Origin: Chara braunii
Lineage: Eukaryota > Streptophyta > Charophyceae > Charales > Characeae
DNA length: 26,706 nt
Assembly: GCA_003427395.1 (NCBI GenBank)
Contig: BFEA01000083.1
Coordinates: 1,434,752 to 1,461,457 of the forward strand
Direction: 5' to 3'
Part shown: in pieces, positions 19,577-26,706 of the stretch
Numbering within the stretch: the stretch's first letter is position 1
How the letters are laid out: every line of letters starts with the position of its first letter
Translations under genes and position numbers: made by a program
Notes under the pieces: generated by a model
What the model saw: only the letters and a program-made list of their open reading frames with translations
Told to the model about the DNA's origin: nothing
Database searches by the model: none

Positions 19577-20144
19577 TAATATCATGTCCAAAGGAAGGCT
19601 GTCCTCCACTAAGAGTGCTAGGGAGTGCAAAACTTTCTCTACCTTTCCCCCTGCCTCCAACCGGAAGTATGCCTTAATCTCCTCAACATACTCACTCACT
19701 ACCATCTATGTATCATCTCTTTATTATCGACCAACTTACTGATGATCGATAACTCTTTAACTTCTTCACCTTCATACCAAGGCATCTTTTGCAACCCTCT
19801 TCGACTCATATAACTGCGCGTTGACCCACTGTCTACTAATTCCCCTGTCCTATCTCTACTTCTACATCTGCTATTATTAGCTGCCCCTTCGACTTCTTCA
19901 TTTCGGCCCAAGCGCGATGACGACTGATCAACTCATCACCAATGCTTGTGAGGGAACCACCTGGAGAGGTTCTCACATAAGCAACCTCTGGACAACTAGC
20001 TAGGTGGGGGCCTACATCAGTCTCTGCCGTTTGGACCTTCGGCCAGGAGGGTGCCTGTTCAGCGCGCGCTTCTATCTTCCTGTCTAAGTCCGAAGTCCGC
20101 ATAGAGGCAACTACAACCTCTACTGGCTGTTCCCTTTTGGGTAC
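19577..20144 (-). pseudogene. Retroviral-type aspartic protease remnant (Ty3-like)
   Basis: After the gag stop at 20145-20147, the gag frame continues as a linker to 19836. It then shifts to a frame with VDSGSTRSYMS, where the Asp-Ser-Gly active-site triplet occupies 19825-19833. A further shift, beyond about 19700, gives a stretch ending in ALLVEDSLPLDMIL (codons around 19578-19640), which matches the hydrophobic end of such proteases just before the usual ILG. There the coding sequence stops and LTR sequence begins. The enzyme would process the polyprotein; this copy has at least two frameshifts and a nonsense codon. The sequence after 'DMIL' is not protease, which marks the deletion point. 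Confidence 0.7.
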
Positions 20145-20761
20145 CTATATTCGGGACAAGGGAACGATGTGGTCGGAGTCACCACACTTAAAACATTGGT
20201 TGGCCTTGCGACGCTCTTCCCAAACCCTCTCGTCTATTCCCATTTGCTCCCAAGGTTTGCCTTCGGCTATACCCCGGTGTGCTAGGTACGGTCGCCAACT
20301 CCTGCCTCTACCTCTACCACCTTGCGAGGGACCATAACCCCTTCCTCCCACGTAGTAGCTTCCTTCGCCACCACCCCTCTGGGCGGCGGGTCCTCGACCT
20401 CCACCTTCATCCTCGATCTCTTTTACCTCGGCCTCTACCTTATGCCCTCCCCCACGGGCTGCAACTGCCGCGTAGTCTCCTTCCCAGGCTACTTGGCTGT
20501 TGTACTCGTCTAAACTGTAGTCTATCTGGTCATTCGGTAAAGACTCTACGCCTCCTTCTTCGAAGGTGACCAAGAGACTATCTTTCCCTTCTATACTACC
20601 GGATATGGTTCTGTTCTTCCATCTTTTCCCTGCCTGCAAGTCCTTCGAAAAGTGGCAATAGCTTGCTTCTTGCAGGAATTCAGCGTAGTTTACAACTGTC
20701 TTGCTGAACTTTTCATAAGTCATCCCCTCTTCTTTGGTTCGGGAATACAACCGAGTCTTAA
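20145..20761 (-). pseudogene. Gag C-terminal part with nucleocapsid zinc knuckle (damaged)
   Basis: The frame reads TRLYSRTKEEGMTYEKFSK and a helical stretch that resembles the end of the Ty3-type retrotransposon gag domain. A long Gly/Arg/Glu linker follows (about 20280-20480), then CFKCGDSDH. In a CCHC knuckle (Cx2Cx4Hx4C) the last Cys should follow four residues after His; here that codon is TCC (Ser), so one zinc ligand is lost. A TAG follows two codons later (20145-20147) and the same frame continues beyond it, so the stop is a mutation. The 5' half of gag lies across the TTAA-flanked insertion at 21907 and above. Confidence 0.8.
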
Positions 20762-21164
20762 ACCACCAGTACACCCGCACCTAAAATCCCGAAGCTACCT
20801 GCCCACTGCGCGCCGCTATATTCCGAGCCTTCTGCGTGTGGGTACCTGCAGTAGGAGTTTCAGAAGTGGCACCGGTGCCGGCTGTCTACCTGAAGGGGGA
20901 AAAAAAAGGAAAGGAAAAAACATGCCAGAGATCAATGATGTCGTGGAAGGACGTCACAGAGGCCATACTCAAACAATCACTTTCCATAATGCGTTTGACC
21001 ACTATTACGGGGAGGAAAACATTGCTGTTTTTTCTTTTTTTCTCATTTTCTTTTTTTCTTCCTTTCCCTGCCAGCGAGGCAGCGCATATTCCTCTTGCTC
21101 AAAACGCCCTCGCCGAGGGCATACTCACACTAGCGCCGTTGAAATGCATCCAACCACTTTCACG

Positions 21165-21780
21165 GCCAAAGCGTTGTTGGCTTTATTTTTCTTTTTTTCT
21201 TTTTTTGTGATTCTGACAGTGGTGCTCCCTGTGTTCCTCGTTCTGCCGAAGTGCCCTCATTGAGGGAAGTACTCCAAAAAGTGTATCCAACTGGAATCAC
21301 GACCAAAGCTTGTTTTGTTTTTTGGGGCTTTTTTTTTTTTTTTCTTTTTTTGTGATTCTGACAGTGGTGCTCCCCGTGTTCCTCGTTCTGCCGAAGTGCC
21401 CTCACTGAGGGCAGTACTCCAAACTGTCTCTTATACACATCTAGATGTGTATAAGAGACAGGTCTTAGGAGTAGGTAGTGGAAGGTAAAGAAACAGAAGT
21501 TGAGAGAAGAATATAGAAAGGACAGTGGTGCTCCCCGTGTTCCTCGTTCTGCCGAAGTGCTCTCACTGAGGGCAGTACTCCAAAAACTGTATCCAACTGC
21601 AATCACAGCCAAAGCTTGTTTTGTTTTTTGGGCTTTTTTTGGGGGGGGGCTTTTTTTGTGATTCGGATAGTGGTGCTCCCCGTGTTCCTCGTTCTGCCGA
21701 AGTGCCCTCACTGAGGGCAGTGCTCCAAAAAGTGTATCCAACTGCAATCATGGCCAAAGCTTGTTTTGTTTTTTGGGACA
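21165..21780 (+). repeat. 145-bp tandem repeats within the TTAA insertion
   Basis: GTGATTCTGACAGTGGTGCTCC-type starts occur at 21207, 21352 and 21658. A further copy begins at GACAGTGGTG 21521. Each unit holds GTTCCTCGTTCTGCCGAAGT, a GAGGGCAGTACTCC-like phrase and CCAAAGCTTGTTTTGTTTTT, then a T run. A much more diverged unit lies at about 21070-21180. Intervals are 145 bp where no adapter intervenes. The minus strand reads open across several units, giving a repeated peptide that I regard as a by-product. Confidence 0.85.
21424..21461. other. Complete Nextera junction adapter (assembly artefact)
   Basis: All 38 bases of the head-to-head mosaic-end junction are present (CTGTCTCTTATACACATCT plus its reverse complement). 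The minus strand reads PVSYTHLDVYKRQ, a peptide I know as a marker of this contamination in predicted proteomes. The 58 bases after it (21462-21519) match neither neighbour repeat and may come from elsewhere. Confidence 0.99.
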
Positions 21781-22423
21781 TACGGATTTGACATGGGGCC
21801 AAAATTTTGAAAGCCTTCCGACTCTCCGACCCTGCAACGAGCCAGCCTTTTACTTCTTGTGGCGACAAGTTATTTTGCTGCAAGGCTGAGGCCGTGGACT
21901 GGTGGTTTAAATGGCTCAAGCAGCGCTCTATCGAAGTTATTCAGTATATGGGCGGGGGTTAAGCCCACGATCCGGACACTGCAGCAGCTCGTCCATAATG
22001 GCCCTGAGTGTCGATCCACTCTTCCACCTACAGTCACTAATATTAAGGATGAGTTGTTTTGTTCGACATGCTTAGTTCTTATCCTCAAAGCTTTCAAGGC
22101 CTTGAAGAATTCCTCGATCCTCGTCCGCTGAGAGTACTGCACCACTGGGGTACAACCTGCGTCTTTGACTAACGAGATGGCAAAGCTAGTTGCGTCTCCT
22201 CGTAAGCATGAACTCGCCATAAGTACGCGGTCCCAATACGGAATCACCTGCGCGTATAGGTACGTATCCATTGCTACCTCCCAATGAAAAAGACTCTCTT
22301 CCCTCTGCCCGGTGTACGTCCAAGGGACTTTTACCTTCATCTTCTCCCTGCGTTCACCTCCCTCGGACTTCACTCTATCACCTCTTTTTCCTTCCTCCTT
22401 CCTAGGACCCTGTCCTTTCTTGT

Positions 22424-22503
22424 CATCGTCACCATCATTTCCACCATCATCTCCACCATCATCTCCATCATCATCTCCACCATCACACCCACCACCGCCA
22501 CCT
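22424..22503 (-). repeat. Microsatellite-like CACCATCATCTC repeat inside gag
   Basis: Units of CACCATCATCTC recur with drift on the plus strand. In the gag frame they read as a Gly/Asp tract (GDDGGDDGG). Expansion in an already broken gag is likely. Confidence 0.75.
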
Positions 22504-23029
22504 CCTAAGGCTATGGATGAGATGATGTTCTTCAACTGCTGGGTGAAGTGTCCGTCTATTTGATGGGCGTATTAATGGATCCTTTTATGGACCATGTGGG
22601 AGGAGGCACTGAGGTAATTGTTCCATGTGCCCTGAAACTCCTCCTAATGCCACTCGACTTTCCCTAGAGACTTTTGCAATGCAGCGAGCTCCTGAGTGGT
22701 GTGTAACAACACGTCGGTGATGAGGCTATCTTTAACATCCACTTCGTTGTTCTTCTGCTCCCTCAACAAGGCTTGAAGGCTTTCCCTTTTTTCTTTTAAT
22801 ATTTTTCTTCTCGTCATACTCTTTCCTCTTCTGAGCGAGCACCGCTGGTCAAGGGCGCTTATTCGTTCCTCCAACAACAACACCCTTTCCTCCTCTTCAG
22901 CAGCAGATGCCTTTTGAATGGTGAGTGCGTTTTTCTCTAGCTCCATCTCTTTGGCATTTATGTGTGATACCCGGACTTCGCCACCCAGTCTATATCCTCA
23001 ACCCGCTGAAGTCTCATCTTTCCGACATG

Positions 23030-23270
23030 GCTACTGTTTGCCACTTCCTCCCGTTCTTGTCTGGTTTTTCTTCTTTCTAATCCTCCTCCGTTTTCGTCCT
23101 CCTCGTCTTCTTCCAACTCTCTTTTCATTTCTTCCTTCTTCTTCTTCATCTCTTTTCCCATCTTCTCTTTCTCCTCCTCCATCTTCTTCCTTTCCTGGTT
23201 CATTTATTGTTTTGTTTCCTCCTCTTTCTTTCTCTTTCTCTCCTCCTTCTCTTTTCCTATCGATGTTTGC
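23030..23270. repeat. Polypyrimidine tract (plus strand) overlapping gag N-terminus
   Basis: C/T-rich on the plus strand, so Lys/Glu/Arg codons dominate the minus strand. Part of the apparent charged coiled coil of gag may simply reflect this composition. Confidence 0.6.
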
Positions 23271-23327
23271 TTGTTGACCTGCTGTATATGGCTGCGTGAT
23301 CCCACCAGACCTCATGGTTACACTCAT

Positions 23328-24162
23328 GCCGCACGCGCGGTGGAATCCCAAAGGAAATAGGAATCGGAGAAGGGGACCCCATAGCACGGACAGGGTCAAG
23401 AATGCAAACATCGGGTAGTCATCCATGGTGGCTAAAGGCACAGGTAAGTGGCCTCCACCTCCTCATGACGTAGACCTGACCCTCAACACTTAATCTATCT
23501 AGTCTAGACTGGAGTCTGACCTACCTTAGTTTCCTCCCCCGCACAGTGTCGCTACAACTCCCCTACCAACAATTTAAGGTCAGCCAACAAGGACCTGAAT
23601 AATTATTTAACGACGCAGAGAGGACGTTGTGCCCCCCAAGATCTAAAGGTTCACTTCTCAAGAGTTGTAGCTCCTCACTGCGTCAGCTCCGGTTCGGTCG
23701 CATGCCGGTCAGTACCGGTCTTAGGGCTAGACGAGTTGTTTTACGAGCGCTCGCCGGTCATGCCCATTCTTCCTGCTTTCGGGTGAGTCATCCAGCTGCA
23801 GAGCTTCTATCCTAGACACGGCCTACTTCATACACGTGTCTGACCAGAAGCTGACTCAAGACAAAATCAGATATGTCATCGAGTGTTCGGTCCAGCAACA
23901 ACGACACCAAGATGTGGGAAGGTACACATGACACTCATTCATCCATAAAAGCAAATGCAGGGCTTATGGGGGCGATGCACTTCACTTGTGAACGTTCGTT
24001 TGATGAAGCTCCTCGATCACTCCATGCATGCAGGTACGTACTTAACACCCCGTGCTATGGCCACTTCTTCTTCGGTCTCCAACCCCACTGTCAAATTCCA
24101 AATCTCATCTCGCCAGCCTTAATCTTGCCAGTGAACACCAACAACAGATGCAACGAGTACCA
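23328..24162 (-). other. Leader region of the LTR element between PBS and gag
   Basis: About 830 bp between the primer-binding site and the presumed gag start. No gene is recognisable on either strand. It is the position of the untranslated leader and packaging region in such elements. Confidence 0.5.
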
Positions 24163-24174
24163 GCTCCGATACCA
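24163..24174 (-). promoter_or_regulatory. Primer-binding site, initiator tRNA-Met type (1 mismatch)
   Basis: The minus strand reads TGGTATCGGAGC, one change (A to G) from TGGTATCAGAGC, the complement of the plant initiator tRNA-Met 3' end. It lies 2 bases from the LTR end (...CAATGCA), the normal place for priming minus-strand DNA synthesis. Confidence 0.85.
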
Positions 24175-24176
24175 AT

Positions 24177-24791
24177 TGCATTGAGCCACACTGCACGTCA
24201 CCACACACACACGAAATCCGCACTGGAGACCAAAGATGCGAAGTCCATATTAGCGCAGCTTAGAAATTCCAACGAGTTATCATATTGAACAGTTTCGGAG
24301 TTCCAGTCACCAAGCGCTCAACAGCGCAGAGTTCAGCAACCCATATCCAACATTCTTATCCAAGGTAGGTGGCTCTCTTTCTCTCTGTTCCTCTCTTCGT
24401 CTTTCTCTTTCCCTCTCTCATGCATGTGCCCTCTCTCTCTCTCTCCCTCTCTCTTTTTCTCTACTTGAAGTTCTTGACTCTGGATACACCTGCTACTATT
24501 CAACTCTACCTCCTACTACTAGTTGTGCGGCTGTGGCCGCCTTCCTCCCTCAGCACAACACTGCCCAGCCAAGGCTCTAGCGCATGTTACTCGCAGATAG
24601 CGCTGCCCAGCCAGGGTTCAAGCGACCAGCAGCACTTCCACACGTCTTGCGCATGAGCTATCTGTCTGAAATGTGGCTGGCCAGTCTTTGTATTGACTTG
24701 GACTGAGCCTTGACTTGTCCCAGCCTCTTCTTCTCTTGGCTTGACTTGGACCCGTTACCTGCTGCCCGCGGCTTGTGTGCTTCAGAATGTT
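24177..24791 (-). repeat. 5' LTR of the minus-strand element
   Basis: It begins TGCATTGAGCC (plus strand) right next to the primer-binding site and matches 18491-19574 throughout, apart from the CT run and a small extra block. The extra block (about 24597-24626) repeats GCTGCCCAGCCAGGGTT-like sequence found just upstream. Similarity to the other LTR ends after 24791. The true LTR may continue: a plus-strand end of ...CCTTGCA near 25091 followed by TCAA would match TCAA before 18491, but this is weak. Confidence 0.75.
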
Positions 24792-24837
24792 GAGGCCGGT
24801 ACCTCCCTCAATTTCCTTGGTGTGCTGTTGCTTTTGG

Positions 24838-24961
24838 GTCTGTGGGACGTGACCTTTGACTCTGGGTCGTGACCCTTGCCTGTGGGATATGACCTCTGAC
24901 TGTGAGATGTGACTTTTGCCTATTGGATGTGACTTTTGCCTCTTGGATGTGACTGTTGACC
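24838..24961 (+). repeat. 20-21-bp minisatellite, TGTGGGATGTGACCTTTGACT type
   Basis: Six imperfect units follow one another, each with a GGATGTGACTTTTGCC-like core (for example near 24839, 24881, 24901, 24921 and 24941). It lies beyond the shared LTR segment. Minus-strand frames across it are artefacts. Confidence 0.85.
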
Positions 24962-25099
24962 GGGTACCTGTTGGACTTGACCCCTGGGGTATCCGACGTA
25001 ACCTTTTTGAAACTGGCCGACCTGGCCTCTCTTGGCCTGGGGATTTTGACCGTGAGATTCGAATTTGGGGCCTGCATCGTGGAATGCCTTGCATCAACA

Positions 25100-25663
25100 A
25101 CAACAATGAATGAGTGGATCAGAAACAATGTCCAAATCCTCCCCTTATTGCCAGCCACTAAAGAGTCCTCCATAGCCATCCTACACCTTCTTCTACTACT
25201 TGGTCAATTTGGTGGCTATGGCGGACCATAGGAGCCTAGCTCCAATGTTCAAACGACAACAGAAGGCCACCTTCTTCTTCTTCCTCCTCCTCCTCCCTCT
25301 TTTTCCTCCTCCTTCCTCAGTCCTAGGCCTCCCACATATCTAGTCCTTCTCCCACCTCCGCCTTGGTCACCTCCACCACAGCGGAGGCGGGGGCCAAGCT
25401 CCGCTTCCTTCCTCCACCCAGTGCTGCTTCAGCCGGGTGGTTGCTTCAGCAGCGTGGCTCCAAGCTGCATGCCAAGAAATGAGGCTGAACTGGTCGCCTC
25501 GTCTCTTGATATGCCTGACTAGTGCCTCAACCGTCATCTGAAATGGTGAGGGGGTGTCCACCACTTCAGCCCGAGTAGGAGCAGCTATTGCTCCTATTGG
25601 CTGGATGTGTTTTCGTGGGATGTGCTCGCAGAAGCACTCCCCTGGGATAAACATGCAACCGGC
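25100..25663. other. No clear gene; possible decayed element sequence
   Basis: A C/T-rich tract is at 25268-25318. The minus-strand frame 25367-25654 (95 codons) includes VEALVRHIKRRGDQFSLISWHAAW, which has ordinary amino-acid composition but which I do not recognise. Confidence 0.3.
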
Positions 25664-25882
25664 CTAATGGGCGGCACCTTCGTCGTGACTTTCTTGTTCT
25701 TGCAACGATCTATGGGGTGACCATTTTTGGCCACAAGTTGCTCGCACCCTAACATAGCGGTCACACCACACATCTTCCTCCGGACCCGCTTTGGCCCAAG
25801 CTGGTGCTTTGGGGTCTACCTCTTGACTCCTAGACCGGCTATCCTTATTACTGGTCCCCTTAGCCTTTGCTACAGGTGCCAT
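25664..25882 (-). pseudogene. Possible gag fragment with broken zinc knuckle
   Basis: A minus-strand frame of 72 codons starts at ATG and is rich in Lys, Arg and Ser before a Trp-Cys pair. In the neighbouring frame the same DNA reads NGHPIDRCKNKK, which has the His-x4-Cys spacing of a CCHC knuckle after a Gly, with Cys residues nearby. This looks like a frameshifted nucleocapsid remnant from another LTR element, into which the plus-strand element at 25966 may have inserted. The identification is weak. Confidence 0.3.
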
Positions 25883-25965
25883 GACTCCACCCTGACAAGT
25901 CTCTTAGCCCCCGAACTGCGTTGTCTCTTCCCCAAGATCAGGTAAGTCTTCCACCTCATGCTCCT

Positions 25966-26441
25966 TGTGTTACGGACTACACCAGGGCTCGATCCCTGGT
26001 CCGCGACCCGCAGTTCACTGCACACATTTTTTTTTTTTTGTTCTCTTATTTTTATTTTTCTCTTTGTTTTATTGTTCCGATTTCGGACACTTGGCGCCAT
26101 CCGACATTCTGGAGCCCATTTTCGAACTTTCGATTTTCACTTCTGCCCTGGGAAAATTGCACTTCCGCCCATCGAACTGAACTTGAGTCCGATACTTAAG
26201 ATCGGACCCAAGCCCAGTACGACATTCAGTTTGCGGCCTTAGTGCTTGTGCTTCGGTGTGACTTGCCTCAACATTGTGTTCTGAAATCCAAGACTTCGAC
26301 TTTGCGACTTGGCCACTTCATGTCTGCGTCCGTCGAATCCTGTCGTGTTTGGGTCGAGTTGAGTGAGTGTGTGTGTGTGCTCTCACTCTCTCCCTCTCTC
26401 TCCCAACCTCGTTGCCTTGCCTCTTCCTCAGCCTCGTCACA
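25966..26441 (+). repeat. 5' LTR of a second, plus-strand LTR retrotransposon
   Basis: The 3' edge is set by the primer-binding site one base further on (26443). The LTR ends ...GTCACA, and TGTGTTACGGACTAC at 25966 is the best candidate start, giving a TGTG/CACA terminal pair and a length of about 476 bp. A perfect hairpin (7-bp stem around CTCGAT) lies at 25981-26000, and T-rich and CT-rich runs follow. The 3' LTR is outside the window, so the 5' edge cannot be checked by comparison. Confidence 0.55.
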
Positions 26442-26442
26442 C

Positions 26443-26454
26443 TGGTATCAGAGC
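26443..26454 (+). promoter_or_regulatory. Primer-binding site, perfect initiator tRNA-Met match
   Basis: TGGTATCAGAGC is the exact 12-base complement of the plant initiator tRNA-Met 3' end, as used by many Ty3/gypsy and Ty1/copia elements. It follows a CACA-ended LTR by one base, so an element begins here and reads on the plus strand beyond the window. Confidence 0.9.
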
Positions 26455-26706
26455 GGTTCGAAGCCGCCCGACCCACCCGGCTTCGTCGTCACCACCCGAC
26501 CATCATCAACGTCATCGTCGCGATCGTCGTCGTCGTGCCACGTCATCACGTCACCATCGCCGTGCCCGTCGTCCTCGTTGCCGCGCCGTGCCATACTCGT
26601 CATCGTCGTTGCTACCCCGCGCAGATAAGTAATCGACAACAATTCTTTTTTTATTTTTTATCTTTCTTCTTCTTCTTCTTCTTCTTCTTCTTCTACTTCC
26701 TCCCCC
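26455..26706 (+). mobile_element. Leader of the plus-strand LTR element, cut by the window end
   Basis: CGTCGT-type triplets (about 26485-26610) and a CTT run (about 26664-26694) fill this part. No gag start is recognisable before the window ends. Confidence 0.6.

Larger units (their letters stand above)
20758..21910. mobile_element. TTAA-flanked inverted-repeat insertion inside gag
   Basis: The segment 20762-21906 starts ACCACCAGTACAC and ends with the inverted match (ACCACCAGTCCAC on the minus strand): 9 exact bases, one mismatch, then three matching bases. TTAA lies on both sides (20758-20761 and 21907-21910). Removing the segment and one TTAA joins the minus-strand codons for Glu-Pro-Phe on one side to Lys-Thr-Arg on the other in frame. 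That is what a cut-and-paste insertion with TTAA duplication predicts. TTAA targets are typical of piggyBac-type elements. No transposase is visible, so it would be non-autonomous. Length is uncertain because of the adapter artefact at 21424. Confidence 0.6.
21907..23327 (-). pseudogene. Gag N-terminal coiled coil and capsid-like part (broken)
   Basis: Starting near an ATG at 23325-23327, the first frame has MRSGG and a charged stretch. After a shift, the frame from 23203 continues as a Lys/Glu-rich coiled coil. The frame from 22946 to 22644 is another coiled coil (LLLEERISALDQR ... LLHTTQELAALQKSLG). From there one frame runs on to 21907, broken by stops at 22644-22646 and about 22584-22586, through a Gly/Asp repeat (22424-22503) and into a capsid-like region (FHWEVAMDTYLYAQ, LRGDATSFAISLV). 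The last pattern resembles the retrotransposon gag domain of Ty3 elements. The coding sequence then meets the TTAA insertion. The intact protein would form the particle around element RNA; this copy cannot. Confidence 0.75.
18491..24791 (-). mobile_element. Decayed Ty3/gypsy-like LTR retrotransposon
   Basis: Two direct LTR copies (18491-19574 and from 24177) flank a minus-strand gag and protease remnant, and a near-canonical initiator tRNA-Met primer-binding site sits 2 bp inside the 24177 LTR. Minus orientation therefore places the 5' LTR at high coordinates. Reverse transcriptase, RNase H and integrase are absent: protease sequence runs straight into LTR sequence at about 19575, pointing to an internal deletion. 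Over about 128 aligned LTR bases (from 19277 and 24468) I count 14 differences, 12 of them transitions, so the insertion is old. The outer edge at high coordinates may lie beyond 24791, because the deletion may also have cut the 3' LTR. Confidence 0.85.

Noticed and set aside
20652-21263. 203-codon plus-strand frame
   Set aside because: It is antisense to gag and runs into the insertion and its T-rich repeats; no motif.
21160-21747. 195-codon minus-strand frame with a repeated FWST...SAERGT peptide
   Set aside because: It crosses an adapter junction and is formed by tandem repeats; no family is recognisable and only the repeat period keeps it open.
25981-26000. Hairpin resembling a tRNA T-arm
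   Set aside because: A perfect hairpin only, inside a probable LTR; no other tRNA arms.
1-26706. CRISPR array or prokaryotic defence system
   Set aside because: No regularly spaced direct repeats with unique spacers and no such genes; the tandem repeats seen are eukaryotic micro- and minisatellites.

Overview
This is a eukaryotic nuclear segment, most likely from a plant or green-algal genome. The evidence is long simple-sequence repeats, LINE and LTR-retrotransposon remains, primer-binding sites that match the 3' end of the plant initiator tRNA-Met, and one gene of a plastid FtsH-like (M41) peptidase family known from plants and algae. A repeat-rich charophyte such as Chara is my best guess, but the sequence alone does not prove it. 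There are no operons, bacterial ribosome binding sites, CRISPR arrays or convincing RNA genes. Most open frames in the window are by-products of repeats.

Layout. About 570-4332 (minus strand) is a broken LINE with an APE-type endonuclease followed by reverse transcriptase, split by frameshifts and stops. From 4333 to 13230 there is no convincing gene. This stretch holds microsatellites, degenerate minisatellites, a 380-bp polypyrimidine tract, and two copies (6366-6472, 7685-7784) of a roughly 100-bp inverted-repeat element with apparent TA target duplications. A third, reversed copy lies at 17913-18022. The only intact gene is at 13496-16015 (plus strand). It encodes an 839-residue protein with a C-terminal membrane-anchored M41 metallopeptidase domain but no AAA ATPase, and an unusual N-terminal half that includes a Ser/Arg repeat tract encoded by a 12-bp minisatellite. 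A possible TATA box and a polyadenylation signal frame it.

From 18491 to at least 24791 lies a decayed Ty3/gypsy-like LTR retrotransposon on the minus strand. It has two LTR copies, a near-canonical primer-binding site at 24163-24174, gag with coiled coil, capsid and a damaged zinc knuckle, and a remnant of the aspartic protease. Reverse transcriptase, RNase H and integrase are missing, apparently deleted. Its gag is split by a 1.15-kb insertion (20762-21906) flanked by TTAA and carrying short terminal inverted repeats and internal 145-bp tandem repeats. Removing the insertion together with one TTAA rejoins gag in frame. A second LTR element, on the plus strand, begins near 25966. It has a perfect 12-nt primer-binding site at 26443-26454 and runs out of the window.

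Caution on assembly. Two sites (18820-18854 and 21424-21461) carry the Nextera transposon-end junction used in mate-pair libraries. One of them separates two identical ~250-bp blocks, and the other breaks a tandem repeat. Both are artefacts, so structure and lengths around them should not be trusted.
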